From Hyalella azteca (lineage: Eukaryota; Arthropoda; Malacostraca; Amphipoda; Hyalellidae): a DNA stretch of 64,000 nucleotides. This document shows, one piece after another, positions 36,746 to 48,824 of this stretch (its first letter is position 1; every line of letters begins with the position of its first letter). The notes under the pieces are model-generated. The model was not told the origin of the DNA. It searched no databases and worked only from the letters and a program-made list of their open reading frames with translations. The DNA lies in assembly GCF_000764305.2 (NCBI RefSeq), contig NW_025934787.1, positions 62,001 through 126,000 on the forward strand, given 5' to 3'. Position numbers and translations under genes: made by a program.

Positions 36746-39700
36746 CTGGAACAAGTTCGGTTCTCATGAATATGAATTACTTGACTAAATACATAAACTT
36801 GAATCAAATGACTTTTTATATAACTTCGTTTTTTTTAATTTAACGACGAATGCTTCATTAATGAAACTTACTTGCTTCGTTTTCTTCTTTCATGAATATT
36901 TCTTATATGCAAGTTATTCATCTCGGTCAGGGGCCATACTTTCAAAACTCGCTAAGTGAACGTAAGTACTTACGCTCTATTTTCTTGTCTATGATTGGTG
37001 GATTTTGCTTGAAAGCCCGTCAATGATTGGCTGATGAACTTACGATCTCTTAACTTTTTTTGAAAGTATAGGCCCAGGTTAACAATGCTTACTCGTGAAT
37101 GCATCAGGCCGCTCTTCCCTTCTATGGATAGTCATTCAACTAACGCAAAAGATGCACGCGGCTTAAATGTATCGTTGAATTGACTCATCCTAATATCGAT
37201 ACAATTCCATGGGCCAGGTACCCGGAACTATAAAATTAATATATCCATAATATATATAAAATCCGTGCCAAATTGGGTTGCATTTTCCCTTAGAAAAATG
37301 TCCTGCTACGAATTAAGCGGCAAAAAGTATTTGATGTATACAAAGGCGTGAATTTTTGATGACAACGCTCTCCACTGCACGTGCATATTAACACGAACAA
37401 AGCCCGCAGTAAAGAACCATGAAGACAATATCAGTTATCGATAAGCGAACTAAAGGAAGATGGCTGAACAAGATATTACTGTCAATGTATGCAATCATAG
37501 GACTCGCATTTTGGGCTGCAAATCTAATGCTCATTGATAAAAAAAAAACGGAAGATGGCTGAACAAGATATTACTGTCAATGTATGCAATCATAGGACTC
37601 GCATTTTTGGCTGCAAATCTAACGCTCATTGATGAGTCTTCTCTTTCAATAATTCCTCCTTAAATTGAAAATAATTCAATTGCACGCAAGTATAACAGAG
37701 TTTTGAAAGTTTTGGCTTGCAAACGAATCTGGAAGAATAAATCAGTTTTTCTTGGATAAAACTCGTAGCATCCGTCAAATAATGTAGTAAAGCTTGAAAT
37801 TTAAATTAAACTTAATTTAAAAATGAAACTTATTAAAAAAGGTCCCTTGTTATAAAATAGGCAGATGTGTGTACAAGCGTTGCTAGGAGTTATATATAAA
37901 TTGAACTATAATATAAAAATAAGTAATTTGAACTATAATATATAAAGCTCAAGATTTAAGGTGAAAGTTTGAAATGATTAGAAAGTTTGAAACGGAGTAT
38001 GATCAGATAAATTATCGTGTGTTTCGTTCACGAGTCATTTCGCCAGTTGCGAAACGAAGAAGTAAATTAAAAACAACTACTAAAACACCAACTTAAAAGT
38101 AATTTGTTGAACAACAATAGCTTAGGAAAAGTTTTTCCACGTGAGAGAGTTTGTTTACTCTCGCGGTTCCTGGAAAGAATGCGCTAACTGTTTTAGAAAC
38201 GACTTAGTGATATGACGGTAGTTAAAAAGTAGATATATGCCATATATTTCCAATTGTGTGATTCAATTTTATATGATCTAGATTCTTTTTATTTTTTATT
38301 CAATTCAACAGCATCAGACTGTAAATAATCATGTACACTCTAAAAATCAATTTGTCTTTCGTTTCCTACATGACCAGATGAAATATTTCCTTTTTATTTT
38401 CAGGTGGTTTCAGATGAACAAAGATTACAATATTTACGATTTTTTCCTAAATAAATAAGAGACAACAACATTTTAAATTGTATCATCTCAATTTAAGCCC
38501 GGCCACCAAAGCTCTTAAACCAACATACATCAGGATGTGAAATTCCTCACTTTCCCTACACGCTCACCAGAAACTAATGAATAATTTATTTCTCGTGTCA
38601 AATACGAAAAAATTACGAGTATTTAAAACACCTGCATGGCAACGAATGATGCAAAAGGCAACTCGAAGAATAATTCAATTACGATTAGGTTAGTCATTAA
38701 CACCTGCAGGTCAGTGAATGATGTAACGTAACTTGAGGAATAATTTCAATTACGATTAGGTTAGTTTTCAACACCTGCAGCTGAGTGAATGATGTAAAGT
38801 AAATTGAAGAATCATTTGAACACATTTAACAACGTAAAGCAACTCACTCTCTCCGACTTGTTCGTCCATGAACATGTGCAGTTTGCGGCACAGGGTGTAC
38901 ACGTGAGTGTCGTTCGTCTTGGAGTCACAATCGACCAGGGATTGCAGGGCTTTGGAGGACATGTCTTTGCATTCCGGCATTTCGTGGGAGTTGCACTCGT
39001 AGCATTTCACGGCCAGTCCTGCAAATGAAACAGGATTATTAATGATGGTATGAAAGGTTATTTAATTTGTTTCTTTTTCTATAAAATTGTACGGCCAGTC
39101 CTGCAAATGAAACAGGAATAGTAATGATGGTATAAAAGGTTAATTTATTTATTTCTTTCACTATAAAATTGTACGGCCAGTCCTGCAAATGAAACCGAAA
39201 TAGTAATGTGGAGTGAACGGTTAATTTATTATTTCGTTATAGAATTACACGGCCAATCCTGGGAATGAAAGAGAAATAGTAATGAGGTGTGAAAGGTTAA
39301 TTTCCTATTCATTTCAATACTTGACAGTTGTAAATTAGTTTCGAAACGCTCTGACAAAACTGCTACAAATCTAAAATTGCATAAATATAATTGAACTTTA
39401 CATAAGAAAGAGCTTATGGAGCGGATGGCCCCAAAAAGTTGTTACAATATATTCGACAGATTAATCCTTGGGTATTTTTTCAGAGATAAACAACGCTATA
39501 AAATCTCTAACGAAGAGCTGAAACGAAGCACGTAAGTTTGTTTGCTTGGTCTAAAGAGTAATAGCGAAATAGCGTCTCGAGGATTCATTTTTAAGGCAGG
39601 TAAAGCAACGAATGAACTCATATTAATGTCTGTGAAGAATGCAATTCTGCCGCAACTGTTGAACTGATACGAATACAGTGCAGCCTCGCTATCGGTTGTT

Positions 39701-42700
39701 CCCTTTTAGATTAATTGCATCTATAAAAGATAAGCAGCATGTGAACGTACAACCACGGTGCAGGAGGCTAGAGTAATAAAAATAAAAAAAAGTAAATAAC
39801 TTTTTACAATCCAATTCCATACAACGAAAAACAGGGATAGGAAAAGTCAAGCGAATGCTACAAAACAGTTCATTCGACAGCAAATTAGAAACTCGTTTCA
39901 AATTTTGAAACTTCAAATTTAAAAAAAAACTCGATGGGCGTTGCCACAAAATTTCAATTAGCTAATGTGCAGTTTTACGAGAAAAAAGTTTGTTGAATTG
40001 ACGCTTTTCACTCTCCTTTACAACTGCTATGACGAGTCAGGAGCAATCAACAGTAACTTCTATGCGGCTTGATTCTTTGCTTTCATCCCTTCAAAGTTTC
40101 TACAAATTTTCAGCATGTTTGACCTTGATCTCTCTTCTTCTCTCTCTTTCTCTTTGTTCATTCATCCTTTCACGTTTTTATCCCTTGAAAACGTTGCAAA
40201 AGTTTATATCTTTCATATCTTATGAAGTGGTTTACTCGATGTTCGCCGTGATGGTTTAGCATGCATTAAAACTTCATCGACCTCACGCGCAATGATAGGA
40301 AAGAAAAGTCCTTGGCTCTCTTCAGCCTCCCCAACTGTCTGAGGCTCTGGCGCCTCCCCCCACCAGGGGAGTAGATCGATACGCTGCACCGCGGGGAGTT
40401 GTGGGTGTGGTGGGGTGGTGGGGCTGGGGGGTCACGGTGGGGTGTGGTGGATAGGATATTGGTGAAGGATGTGTGTGGTGGGGATGTTGGTGAATATTGG
40501 TGAAGGATGTGTGTGGTGGGGATATTGGTGAAGGATGTATGGTGGGGATATTGGTGAAGGATGTGAGTGGTGGGGATATTGGTGAAGGATGTGTGGTGGG
40601 ACATTGTTGTATGATGTGTGGTGAAGGTAGTAGTTGTTCTCTACTCAGAAACATAAGTTGTAGACACGGCTTCGATAGACAGGATTTCCAGGACATATTG
40701 CCCCATTGCTAGGCAGTAATACTGGTGGCAGTAGCGCACGTCAGCGACGACAATCGATCTCGGAGCTCTGGGCCAAATAGAGCTCCCTAGCTTTGATTAT
40801 CTGCCTAACGTAACGATCCTTTTTTCACAGATTCTATAGCTTGAGAGATTCATTTGTCATTTACGTACATAACATCTCGAATATTACATGTAATCAGGTT
40901 AAAAGATCGTTGAATCAAAATTAGAGTTCATAGAACCGGTATAAGCGTTAGCAGAACCAAAACAATTCATCGTGGAACCAAAAAAAGATAACGGACTAAC
41001 AGATCGTATATAAGTATTTATAATATCAGCCTGCTTAAATCATACTTATAATATCAGTCTTCTTAAATCGTTCGTAATCGTAATATCACTCTGCTTAAAG
41101 CGTAAAAAGTTCACAAGGAATTTAAACGCAAAGATAACGCCAAATAAATTCACCACATCGATATTGAAAACGTTGCAGAGCCCAGCTCCATCGTCAGTTC
41201 GACAATCTAAAAAATGAATACAATCATTTTATAATTCAAAATTCTAAGTAAAACATTAAAACCCAAAAAGACAAATAAAACACGAAACAACCTAGAATCG
41301 AAAATCAGTCCACGCGGAACACAGAGTCATAGGAGACACGAAAAGATTAATACCTAAGAAAAACATTAGAACATAGAAGCCTATATAGTGATTCACTACT
41401 TCAAGAGGATAGGAACTGACCGCATTATTGAGACACGGTTTTCGTTTGAAAACATGTAGAGACTCTAAAGTCATTAAATCCGAACAGAGGTGGAACCGAC
41501 TATCCTGAAATCGACCTCTGATACAGCCACGTCGCTATGTTCACAATCATTTTTTATCGACAATAAGTTTTTAGATTGTGGAACTGACGATGGAGCTGGA
41601 CTCCGAAACGTTTTCAATAGCGATATGGTGAATTTACTTGGCTTTTTTGCTTTTAAATTCATTGGAGAAACAGAATATTTGACCCAAAATAGCTAACTGC
41701 AAAGTAGCATGTAGAGCACGAGAGAAATGTCATCAACGTTGGGAGATACGCGATGCTTATCGGGAGTGACGGAATCACAAGATAACTACAACTTTTAAAA
41801 CATATATCATATAGGTGAATAATTGCATAGAAAGATTATGTTTATGAACAATAGCACAATAGTGGATTCAAGAAGAATCCAAGCACAATAGTCGTTATAT
41901 TTTTGTCTACACCAGAGCCGTGTTGATAAAATGTCAAATAAACAATAGTTTCGGGTTACTGAACAAATGCAGTACTGCGCAAGAAATCGAAAAAATTTTA
42001 GAAAAAATTTAAAATATCCTACTAATTTTTATGTTTTCAGAAAAATTCATCAACGCACTAGATGAAAGATAATAAAGTCGGGGAATTTTTTGTAATTCTG
42101 ACCAAAATTTATGTAATTTTTCCAAAATTCATGTAATTTTATCCGAAATTTAAGTAGTTTTAACCGAAATTTCACATTCTTAAAAATATATCAAATGAAA
42201 TGCATGTGAATATTGTTAATTTTCTATCCACAAGATAGAGCAGCAAGTTTGTCTCCACGAATAATTTGTGTAAAATCTACGATTTGAAAACTTGCCTCAA
42301 AGCTGAATAAATTGAGAGATAGTTTACCACTCAAATCTTTTAGCTCGGGACAAACAGTATTTCAAATATAATTCATGATATGAGAATGTAATCATTTGAA
42401 ACAGTGGAGGATTTTATTAGTAAGTTGGAGGCTCACGGGAAGCCTTATCTATGCAGGGGCGAGATAACAGACTTATCATCAATGCTATCGTCTTATCATC
42501 ACGATCGGAGTCAGTCAAAAGTCCTCAGGCTGCTCTAGGTTTTTGTACACTTTGCTTTGGGGGATTACGTGAAGCATAAATTAGAATTTTTCAATTATTT
42601 TATAACATTATTTTGAACGAGTATAGGTTGACATAGGGTGAGATTTTCAACAACGTAACCTAATTGTTTTGACTATTTACTTGACGATGTAACTTCTTTC

Positions 42701-45700
42701 ACGTAAAAATACCTACTGTCATGTCAACGATCTATCCTCGGCTTGGGTTGATTTAAATAGTACAGAAACATATTTTTAGGTCATCTCAACTCTCTGTTAA
42801 ATATTGGTGACTTACTTCATATAAATAAAATTTTTTAGAAAAAAATTGAATCGACGGAAAAATGATTTCATCATACACATAAACTTGCACTGCAGTGCTT
42901 AAAATCTGCATTACATGTAGCATAAAACCTGCAATACAAGTCAGTCGTTCATGCTGGAAAATAATATTTATGTACATTTTTCGGGAACATGATATCTCAT
43001 TTGTTGAGGTTTACTTAAGTTCTTAACTGTGCGCTGAACATTTCAACAGCTGCAGCCATTCGCCTTGATATAAATGAAGCCTTATAGCGTAGCGGCTTTC
43101 GATCAAACCTTGACATTGATAATATTTAGACCGCTGAAACGATCAGAATTTGAAAATAAATTTTCAATTCTAACTCAAGTGATATTTTTCAACAATATGA
43201 AGTAATTATTTGGAAGTTTGGGATTCTGTTATTTTGTGCTTACTACAATACAATATTTTGTGCTTACTACAATACTGCAAAAAGCGCGCATTGTGCTTAA
43301 TACAATTTAGTTAACATCCAAAAAACTTCGTAGGGTAACATGGGGCAGCGAGCCCACTGCGGGTCACGGGCCCATAGCGGGTTTCTCGCTAAGTATGGCA
43401 GATATTGGTCCGTGTTCTCTACCGCCGGTCGACAGTTTTACAGGGGTGAAGTGTACGGATTTACTTTTTGCTAAGTGTTTGCTTTATTAAGTTATTTGTG
43501 AATAACTGTTTCAGTCCAGATAAAATTTTTTTTTGCTGCTACATTAATTTTTTTTTTCGATTACTGTCGATGAAGCTTTTGAAATTACTGTGAATAATAT
43601 TTTCAAAGTAATATTTATAAGGATAATTTTGAGATCAAGTTTAGACTATTAGCTTTTAAAATAAAATGTTGACACGATATAAATTGAAATGATACCTATT
43701 GGGGCAACGGGCCCACGCGTGTCACGGGGCAAAGCGCCCATAGTGAAGTCTTGTGTTATATGTACATCATTAGATTTGTCTCAATGACCTTTTCAAACTA
43801 TGACTAGCTTTTTGAATTACAAATTATACTTCATATTGCATGATTTTTTGATTTGCCGCCTCAAGGCAGCAGGTTTAGTTTCCAGTTATGCGTATTTATG
43901 ACCCCTTATCGAGTTATTGACACTTGCCTTGCCAAAAGTTGATTTCAGTCAACACCAATGAGCCAAAAGTTGATGAGTTTTTATGGTGTTGGCTGAAATC
44001 ACGATTAGGTACGAATTCTCTGCAAATAATATCTGGATTATGGACGAAACTGGAACGAAGTTTTTTCTGATCAACTAAATATATTTTTTCTAGTCAAGGA
44101 TACATTTTTTCATGTCAAGGACAAATTTTTTACCGCAAGGATATATTTTTCAAGTCAAGGATATATATTTTTATGTCAATGAAATATTTTTCTTCACGTC
44201 AGTGATAGATTTTTCAAGCCAAGAGTATATTTTTTTCAAATTAAGTATATGATTTTTTTGAGTTGTTAATAAATGAGTGAATGTCATATTTTTTTATTAC
44301 ATTTTATTATTTTTAACTGTAAAGTGTTGCTTTTTCATTTTTAAACGAAAAATATACATTTGTGGTCAAGGGACCAAGGGTGGGCGCCTCGCCCCAAGCC
44401 CATGGGCCCATTGCCCCAGGGGTGGGGCAATGGGCCCATTTTTTCACTTTTTACAAAATAGTGTTTCATTAAAAATTGCATAAACATATAGGCGTCTAAT
44501 TCACATCATACATTACTCCTTAGTTGTATCTTTAAACAAAACAAAGAACCACCTCGTATCAATTAAAACTTCATCAAAAATTTAGTTTAAAAAAAGTGGG
44601 GGGCGCGCTGCCCCACGTTGCCCTATCTGGATCCAAATCGATGTGTGGCTGGTTTCAAAGCTACCGCACAATAACCAGCCAATGCATACAATGAAAAAAT
44701 TTTGATACCTAAGGATTTTTTGTACTACACAGCTTAGAAAATTTACTAAAATGTAAAATCAGACATTTTACAAAATGATGACGTTGCCTTGGAAGAGCTG
44801 CATTAAAAATCCAAGGTGACAATCAGAGCAATAGTGGTCCCAAAAATAGGCTCACTTGCAATTGGGCGTGAAGTGACCTCACCCTAAATCATTTCCAGAG
44901 CGGTCCGACTATGGTCGTGCATCTAATTATCTTTTAATATACATTTCGTTAGATAATTTGTAGGAAGTATCTCGCGAAACTTCTTCCAGTTGCACAATAC
45001 AAAGGAGATACTTTCGACATGATATCATGAGTGTACTACTTGATATGTCAATGTAATAAGAGCGCTGCAATTTAAGTGGCTATCTCGGTTTCTCATGCGC
45101 ACTTTCTGTTCTGGACGGGAAAGTTGTACATCGCTGTTCGCATTCACTCTGTGTCGGCGTTTAGTAGGGCTACAAATTTCTTCGAAACACGACCTTATTT
45201 TGTAATTTAATCTGCAGTTTTACCATACAATGTGGACCCTGTGGCTACAGTTCGGAGGACCAGGATTGGAGCAGAGAGGTGCGGGTTCGGTCCCTGCTCC
45301 GTACTGCGTCAGCTTCTGGTCAGATTCGGCAAGGAGACCGGGCGGTTGAGGGGAGAGTCTACCCTCAAAATTATCTCCTAAACTAAATGACCGATCTTTC
45401 TGAAACGTCGTTTACATATTTAAATCAGTAAGAGAAAAACATTTTGCTCATATGAACTTTTTGCAAAAATGTAAAGAAAACGTGAAATGCATAGAAAACT
45501 TCAAAAAGGGGGATTCTTTAAAAATCCATCTCCGCCTTCAATTTACGTGCTACAAAATCGAAAAAAATTTCAATCGATTCGTAAAGAAAACATCTACCGA
45601 CTTCAGAAGTATTTGTTCTAAATTTTAAATTTTACCTTTTTATACGACTTTTTCCATTTTCCCCCCTATACCCCAGTTTTTTTCAATATATAATCCAAAC

Positions 45701-48599
45701 GAGGTACAAATAAGAAAAAATTAGATCAGTACTCACTGCAGTGAGTGACAGAGAGTGCATTTTCTCGTCCGTCCGTGAAGTCACGGACGGACGGACGATC
45801 ATGACGAGCACAATAGCGCCTTTTTTCCATGAATAAGAAAATGCGCTAAAAAGTCTTCTAGAGTCCCTACATATGGTCTCTATAAATCGAATGACATGTT
45901 TTTCAATGCCGTAGCTTAAAAATAATTTTAGATAGATTGTTAACATGGAGTATTTTGGAAATTTAAATTGTTTAGGGGAGCCAAATAAGTAAAAATTTAT
46001 CAAGTAATTTATCAAGTAATTTAAAAAATTACTTGATACGGTAGCCCCAGCATTTCCTTTGTCAATTACTCGTATTGATGATACCATCACACGTCTTTAG
46101 ACTTATTTTCGTCCAGCTTGACGCGTACAATAAGCTATAGATGTGATTTTTCTGGTATATTTATTTATAAAAATGGTCATTTTAAAAATGTTAAAAAAGG
46201 CCTCACGGTAAAAATATGTCAGCTATTTCCTTGCGGTTTTTTGTTTTCGAATTGTCATAGTTCTTTCTAAGAAATGAGATGATATATGTAAAAAACGTAA
46301 TTTCTTAGAATTGAGGGCAGATAATGCCCTAAAGGGCCTAAAGCAACAAAATTGGAGCAGTGAGTTGCGTGTTCGAGACCGCAACAAGCTGTGAATCTTC
46401 AGCGATATTAAGAATCAGCGACAGGGCTAACACCCTATAATCACAGCTGACACTGCTACTGTTATATATTATAATTATTAATTATTACGTACTATTATTA
46501 GCGCATTTTCTCATTTATGGAAAAAATGCACTATTGTGCTCGCTATGTCCGTCCGTGACTTCACGTTTTCGTCGACGAGAAAATGCGCTCTCTGTCACTC
46601 ACTGCAGTGAGTACTGAGTTATATTTTTATTATTATGCACTTAGAAACGAACAACGTGCGTCCTCTCCAACTCACAAAATCCTTCGCTCTCGAATTGTTA
46701 TAGGCTTTCCTGACCTATCATTTCTGGGGCTTTTTCTTATTTTTGTTGCCCCATGGGACACGGTGATTTTTCTTCAGCGGATATTATCTCAAATCTTTCG
46801 ATGACAAAATAAATAAATTTTTTGTATTCATTTAGCAATTTTCGTTTGTCTCCACAAAGTTGTTTGGATAGCTGAATGGATTCATCACGTCGTCGGCGAG
46901 CACTTCCCTGCAACACAAGATGAATGGTTGCTTTATAATATAGGTTATATATTAGTTAATATACCTATTAGTTATAGGTTATATATTAGTTAATATATTA
47001 GTTAATAGGGGAACTAATCATCATATAATGCAGATAATCAATATTGTCTGCACTTTCTGTACTAGCTGTCACACCAAGCTTTGTCCAGGATTTCGATTAA
47101 CTTCAACTGTTAATTCGGCTACACAATTGCAGCCGACTGCTTAAAAATGCGAACAATGACAGTAAAATTAAAATTTTCGACGGAGTCACGAAATAATCAT
47201 GCAAACGTGACAAAAACATTGAAAAATTCTGCAAAACTGAAACAAAGTTGGCAATATTAAATTTGATTCCGATGCTAAATTGGTAACCCATATCGGTAAC
47301 GCTTCAAAACCACGTGGTATAAGGAAATAATATCCTCCATGGGTATTACAGATAGTTTCTTAAAAAAAACTATCTTTGAACGTTCTATTTCTCACACAAA
47401 CAAAAACACCATGTACGGTGAAGGTGAAATTCAAATTATTGCAATTCTGCGCTCATGTATCAAAATATAACAACAATTTCAGCCGCGACGCTATTCATAG
47501 GATGGTGATGGTCCAAATTGTGGGGAAAATTAAATATGCATTACTGGAAACATTCATCGACTAACTAGCCTTTTAAATTTAGCAAAAAAATTCAGTGGAG
47601 TTTCGCTACGTGTGGAACCGATATTATTGCACTTAATGCCAGCATTAGTACAATGTGGAATTAATAAAAACCAGTTAATTTCGTACATGACGTCAAACGT
47701 GAATTGTGAAAACTGGTAGCTAATTGATTCTCGTCTATACTAATGAAGTGCCGCAGACTGAATACAAATGTCTACTCGCCTCAGCGATTTCGAAACATTT
47801 CGAATTTCGTTAGTTCCTGGAAAGGGTTAACTCATAGTGCAGAGAAATAAAACGTTCAGCTACGCGAGGGAAGTAAAAAGTACCTAAAGACAAGTTGCAA
47901 TAAATGCAATAGAATGTTACTATGGATAAACCACAACGTTGCAATAAATTAAATACAATGTAGCAATGCAGAACAATAGTCATGAATCTCTTGACTTTTT
48001 GTCAAGTAAATGTTTATAAAATTCAGGAACAATTCATAAATTGAAGGTAATTTTGTCAAAAATGATGTTTCTCTACTTAAGCATTGCTCATAATTCTAGC
48101 TTGCTATGGTTTAGACATGGTCGCTGCCCAATCGACTCCTGCATCCGAGGCGACATTGTGTCCAGTAATTTAATACGAATACATCACGGCCTCACCGCGC
48201 CGAGGAATCGTTTCGAGCGCTAAAAAATCTTTTCCATATTTTTTTGCAATTTTAATGTGGCATCAAACTATGAATGTAAAAAAATTATAAAATTAAATAA
48301 CTAACGAAAGCATAGGAAACAATTCCGTTGATTAATTTAGTCACAGACGCCGTGGCATCCTATCACATTAAAATCGAATTAGGTATAGAAGAAACAAAAG
48401 GCGGGATTATGAAGATGGTTGAGACTTTTCAGCTCTGTGCCAATGTGGGTGAAGTTATGGTGATTGTCTAGTATTGGAGACTTAGGAGTCTCAGAGCAGC
48501 TTGAAAGCTCTATTCTTTGTGAGACTAGCGATGACAAGCCCACTTACCAACAGAAATGAGTCCGAAAAAGAAGAAGGTAGCACAAACGATGGTCTTCAT
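36540..48599 (-). CDS. Ly6/three-finger GPI-anchored protein (quiver/sleepless-like)
   Basis: CDS join (minus): 48599-48548, 39018-38848, 36745-36540. This gives 429 nt and 142 aa. Introns are GT-AG, both in phase 1. The product has a signal peptide (MKTIVCATFFFFGLISVGLA), then the Ly6 start VKCYECNS. Ten cysteines follow in three-finger spacing, ending in CSCKDDECN. A hydrophobic tail (TTLVSLAGLVSLLVVARLM) after small residues AAS fits GPI attachment near the last Asn. Such proteins sit on the outer membrane; fly quiver/sleepless modulates K+ channels and nicotinic receptors (family knowledge). The specific partner here is unknown. A paralogous first exon lies at 52.9 kb. Confidence 0.9.
36932..37074. 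mobile_element. GGCC-TIR MITE, second copy
   Basis: 143 bp with ends GGCCATACTTTCAAAA and the complement of TTTTGAAAGTATAGGCC. It is flanked by a perfect 4-bp duplication CAGG (36928-36931, 37075-37078). It is inverted relative to the copy at 5324-5456, to which it is highly similar throughout. It lies in the second intron of the Ly6 gene. Confidence 0.9.
37452..37634. repeat. recent direct duplication (about 95 bp x2)
   Basis: ggaagatggctgaacaagat through gcaaatctaa and gctcattgat occurs twice, separated by an A-run. The two copies differ at only two or three positions, so the duplication is recent. Confidence 0.9.
37635..38625. other. Ly6 intron 2, nothing recognised
   Basis: AT-rich intronic sequence. 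Confidence 0.45.
38628..38840. repeat. about 70-bp degenerate tandem repeat beside exon 2 donor
   Basis: Three copies of aacacctgca, then gtgaatgatgtaa, aattcaattacgattaggtt and agt, ending about 10 nt from the exon 2 donor on the intron side. Confidence 0.75.
38848..39018 (-). CDS. Ly6 gene exon 2
   Basis: Acceptor gtttcatttgcag, donor GAGA|GTGAGT. It encodes GLAVKCYECNSHEMPECKDM, SSKALQSLVDCDSKTNDTH and VYTLCRKLHMFMDEQVGE. It holds the end of the signal peptide and Cys 1 to 5 of the Ly6 fold. Its first 10 nt and the acceptor are copied in tandem upstream (39009-39260). Confidence 0.93.
39009..39320. repeat. 82-bp tandem array copying the exon 2 acceptor (about 4 copies)
   Basis: acggccagtcctgcaaatga followed by aacagg and a T-rich filler starts at 39009 (real exon edge), 39091, 39173 and, decayed, 39249. 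On the minus strand each intact unit presents tttgcag|GACTGGCCGT. Three near-identical acceptors therefore lie in series before the true exon. Confidence 0.93.
39321..40440. other. Ly6 intron 1, nothing recognised
   Basis: Intronic. No element ends found. Confidence 0.4.
40440..40625. repeat. GT-rich minisatellite, about 27-bp unit
   Basis: Seven or so copies of ggtgaaggatgtgtgtggtg plus gggatatt, with length variants. Open frames on both strands (His/Thr/Pro-rich on the minus) are repeat translations. Confidence 0.9.
41107..41675. mobile_element. foldback element with about 110-bp inverted arms
   Basis: The left arm (about 41107-41216) is the reverse complement of the right arm (about 41565-41675), roughly 85-90% identical. 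Landmarks are tagattgt, gaactgacgatggagctgga, cgaaacgttttcaat and atggtgaatttacttggc. The spacer is about 350 bp without coding capacity. Outer target duplications could not be found. The gaactgacgatg...cgaaacgtttt motif resembles hairpins near retroelement 3' ends (weak recollection). Confidence 0.75.
41676..43330. other. Ly6 intron 1, nothing recognised
   Basis: AT-rich intron, with an aaaattcatgtaattt-type short repeat at 42100-42160. No gene. Confidence 0.4.
43333..44623. mobile_element. TIR transposon remnant with GGGTAACATGGGGC ends
   Basis: The left end GGGTAACATGGGGCAGCG matches the complement of the right end CGCTGCCCCACGTTGCCC. TA flanks both sides (43331-43332, 44624-44625). Further ggggcaacgggcccac-like subrepeats occur inside both halves (near 43700 and 44390-44440). 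No transposase frame remains in 1.29 kb. TA targeting suggests a Tc1/mariner or similar superfamily, which is uncertain. Confidence 0.65.
44085..44262. repeat. degenerate about 28-bp tandem repeat
   Basis: Roughly seven copies of a unit like tcaaggatatatttttcaag, T-rich, inside the GGGTAAC element. Confidence 0.7.
45229..45345 (+). mobile_element. tRNA-derived SINE, copy 2
   Basis: The B box GGTTCGGTCCC is preceded by ggattggagcagagaggt and followed by cgtcagcttctggtcagatt then cggcaaggag, the same order as at 15564-15670. A decayed relative (attggagcagtgagttgcgt and gttcgagacc) lies near 46350-46390. Confidence 0.65.
45712..45853 (-). mobile_element. CTGTCCGT-core short element, copy 3 (reversed)
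   Basis: Read on the minus strand: ttagcgcattttcttattca, ggcgctattgtgctcgtcat, a short CCGT core, gacttcacgg, gagaaaatgcactctctgtc and actcactgcagtgagtact. The core microsatellite is only about 20 bp. Confidence 0.85.
46498..46630 (+). mobile_element. CTGTCCGT-core short element, copy 4 (minimal)
   Basis: ttagcgcattttctcattta, atgcactattgtgctcgcta, tgtccgtccgtgacttcacg, ttttcgtcgacgagaaaatg and cgctctctgtcactcactgc with the gtgagtactgagttatattt end. The shortest and cleanest copy (about 133 bp). It likely approximates the founder before microsatellite growth. It sits in an ATT-rich site. Confidence 0.88.
46631..48547. other. Ly6 intron 1, proximal part
   Basis: Includes a small tatattagttaatat repeat at 46940-47015. 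No other features. Confidence 0.45.
48548..48599 (-). CDS. Ly6 gene exon 1 (signal peptide)
   Basis: It encodes MKTIVCATFFFFGLISV plus one base, then donor GTAAGTG. A TATATAAG box lies at 48743-48736 on the minus strand, so transcription would start about 30 nt later (near 48705) with a 5' UTR of about 105 nt. The phase (1) matches exon 2. Confidence 0.88.
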
Positions 48600-48735
48600 G
48601 GCGCTGTTTTTTACTGTTCAATTTTGACGAGTTGAGGGAAAGAGAGCCTCGTAACGCTGTCTATTTACAGACCGGCAGACACACGTCAAAGAGGACAGGC
48701 ACCGGCAGACTGGATCGCCACCGTCGCGTCCGATT

Positions 48736-48743
48736 CTTATATA
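48736..48743 (-). promoter_or_regulatory. TATA box of the Ly6 gene
   Basis: TATATAAG on the minus strand, upstream of exon 1, within a block also conserved at the paralogous upstream exon (tgcag(c/t)cgcgcc). Confidence 0.6.
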
Positions 48744-48824
48744 CTGCAGCCGCGCCAGCTGCCTAATCTGAGTAAAGGGTAACAATTTAATCTAATTCGA
48801 CTTAACCTAATGTTAACAGCACTC

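Noticed and set aside
40266..40712. His/Thr/Pro-rich frames on the minus strand and Gly/Val-rich on the plus
   Set aside because: Produced by the 27-bp GT-rich minisatellite; no start or splice context.
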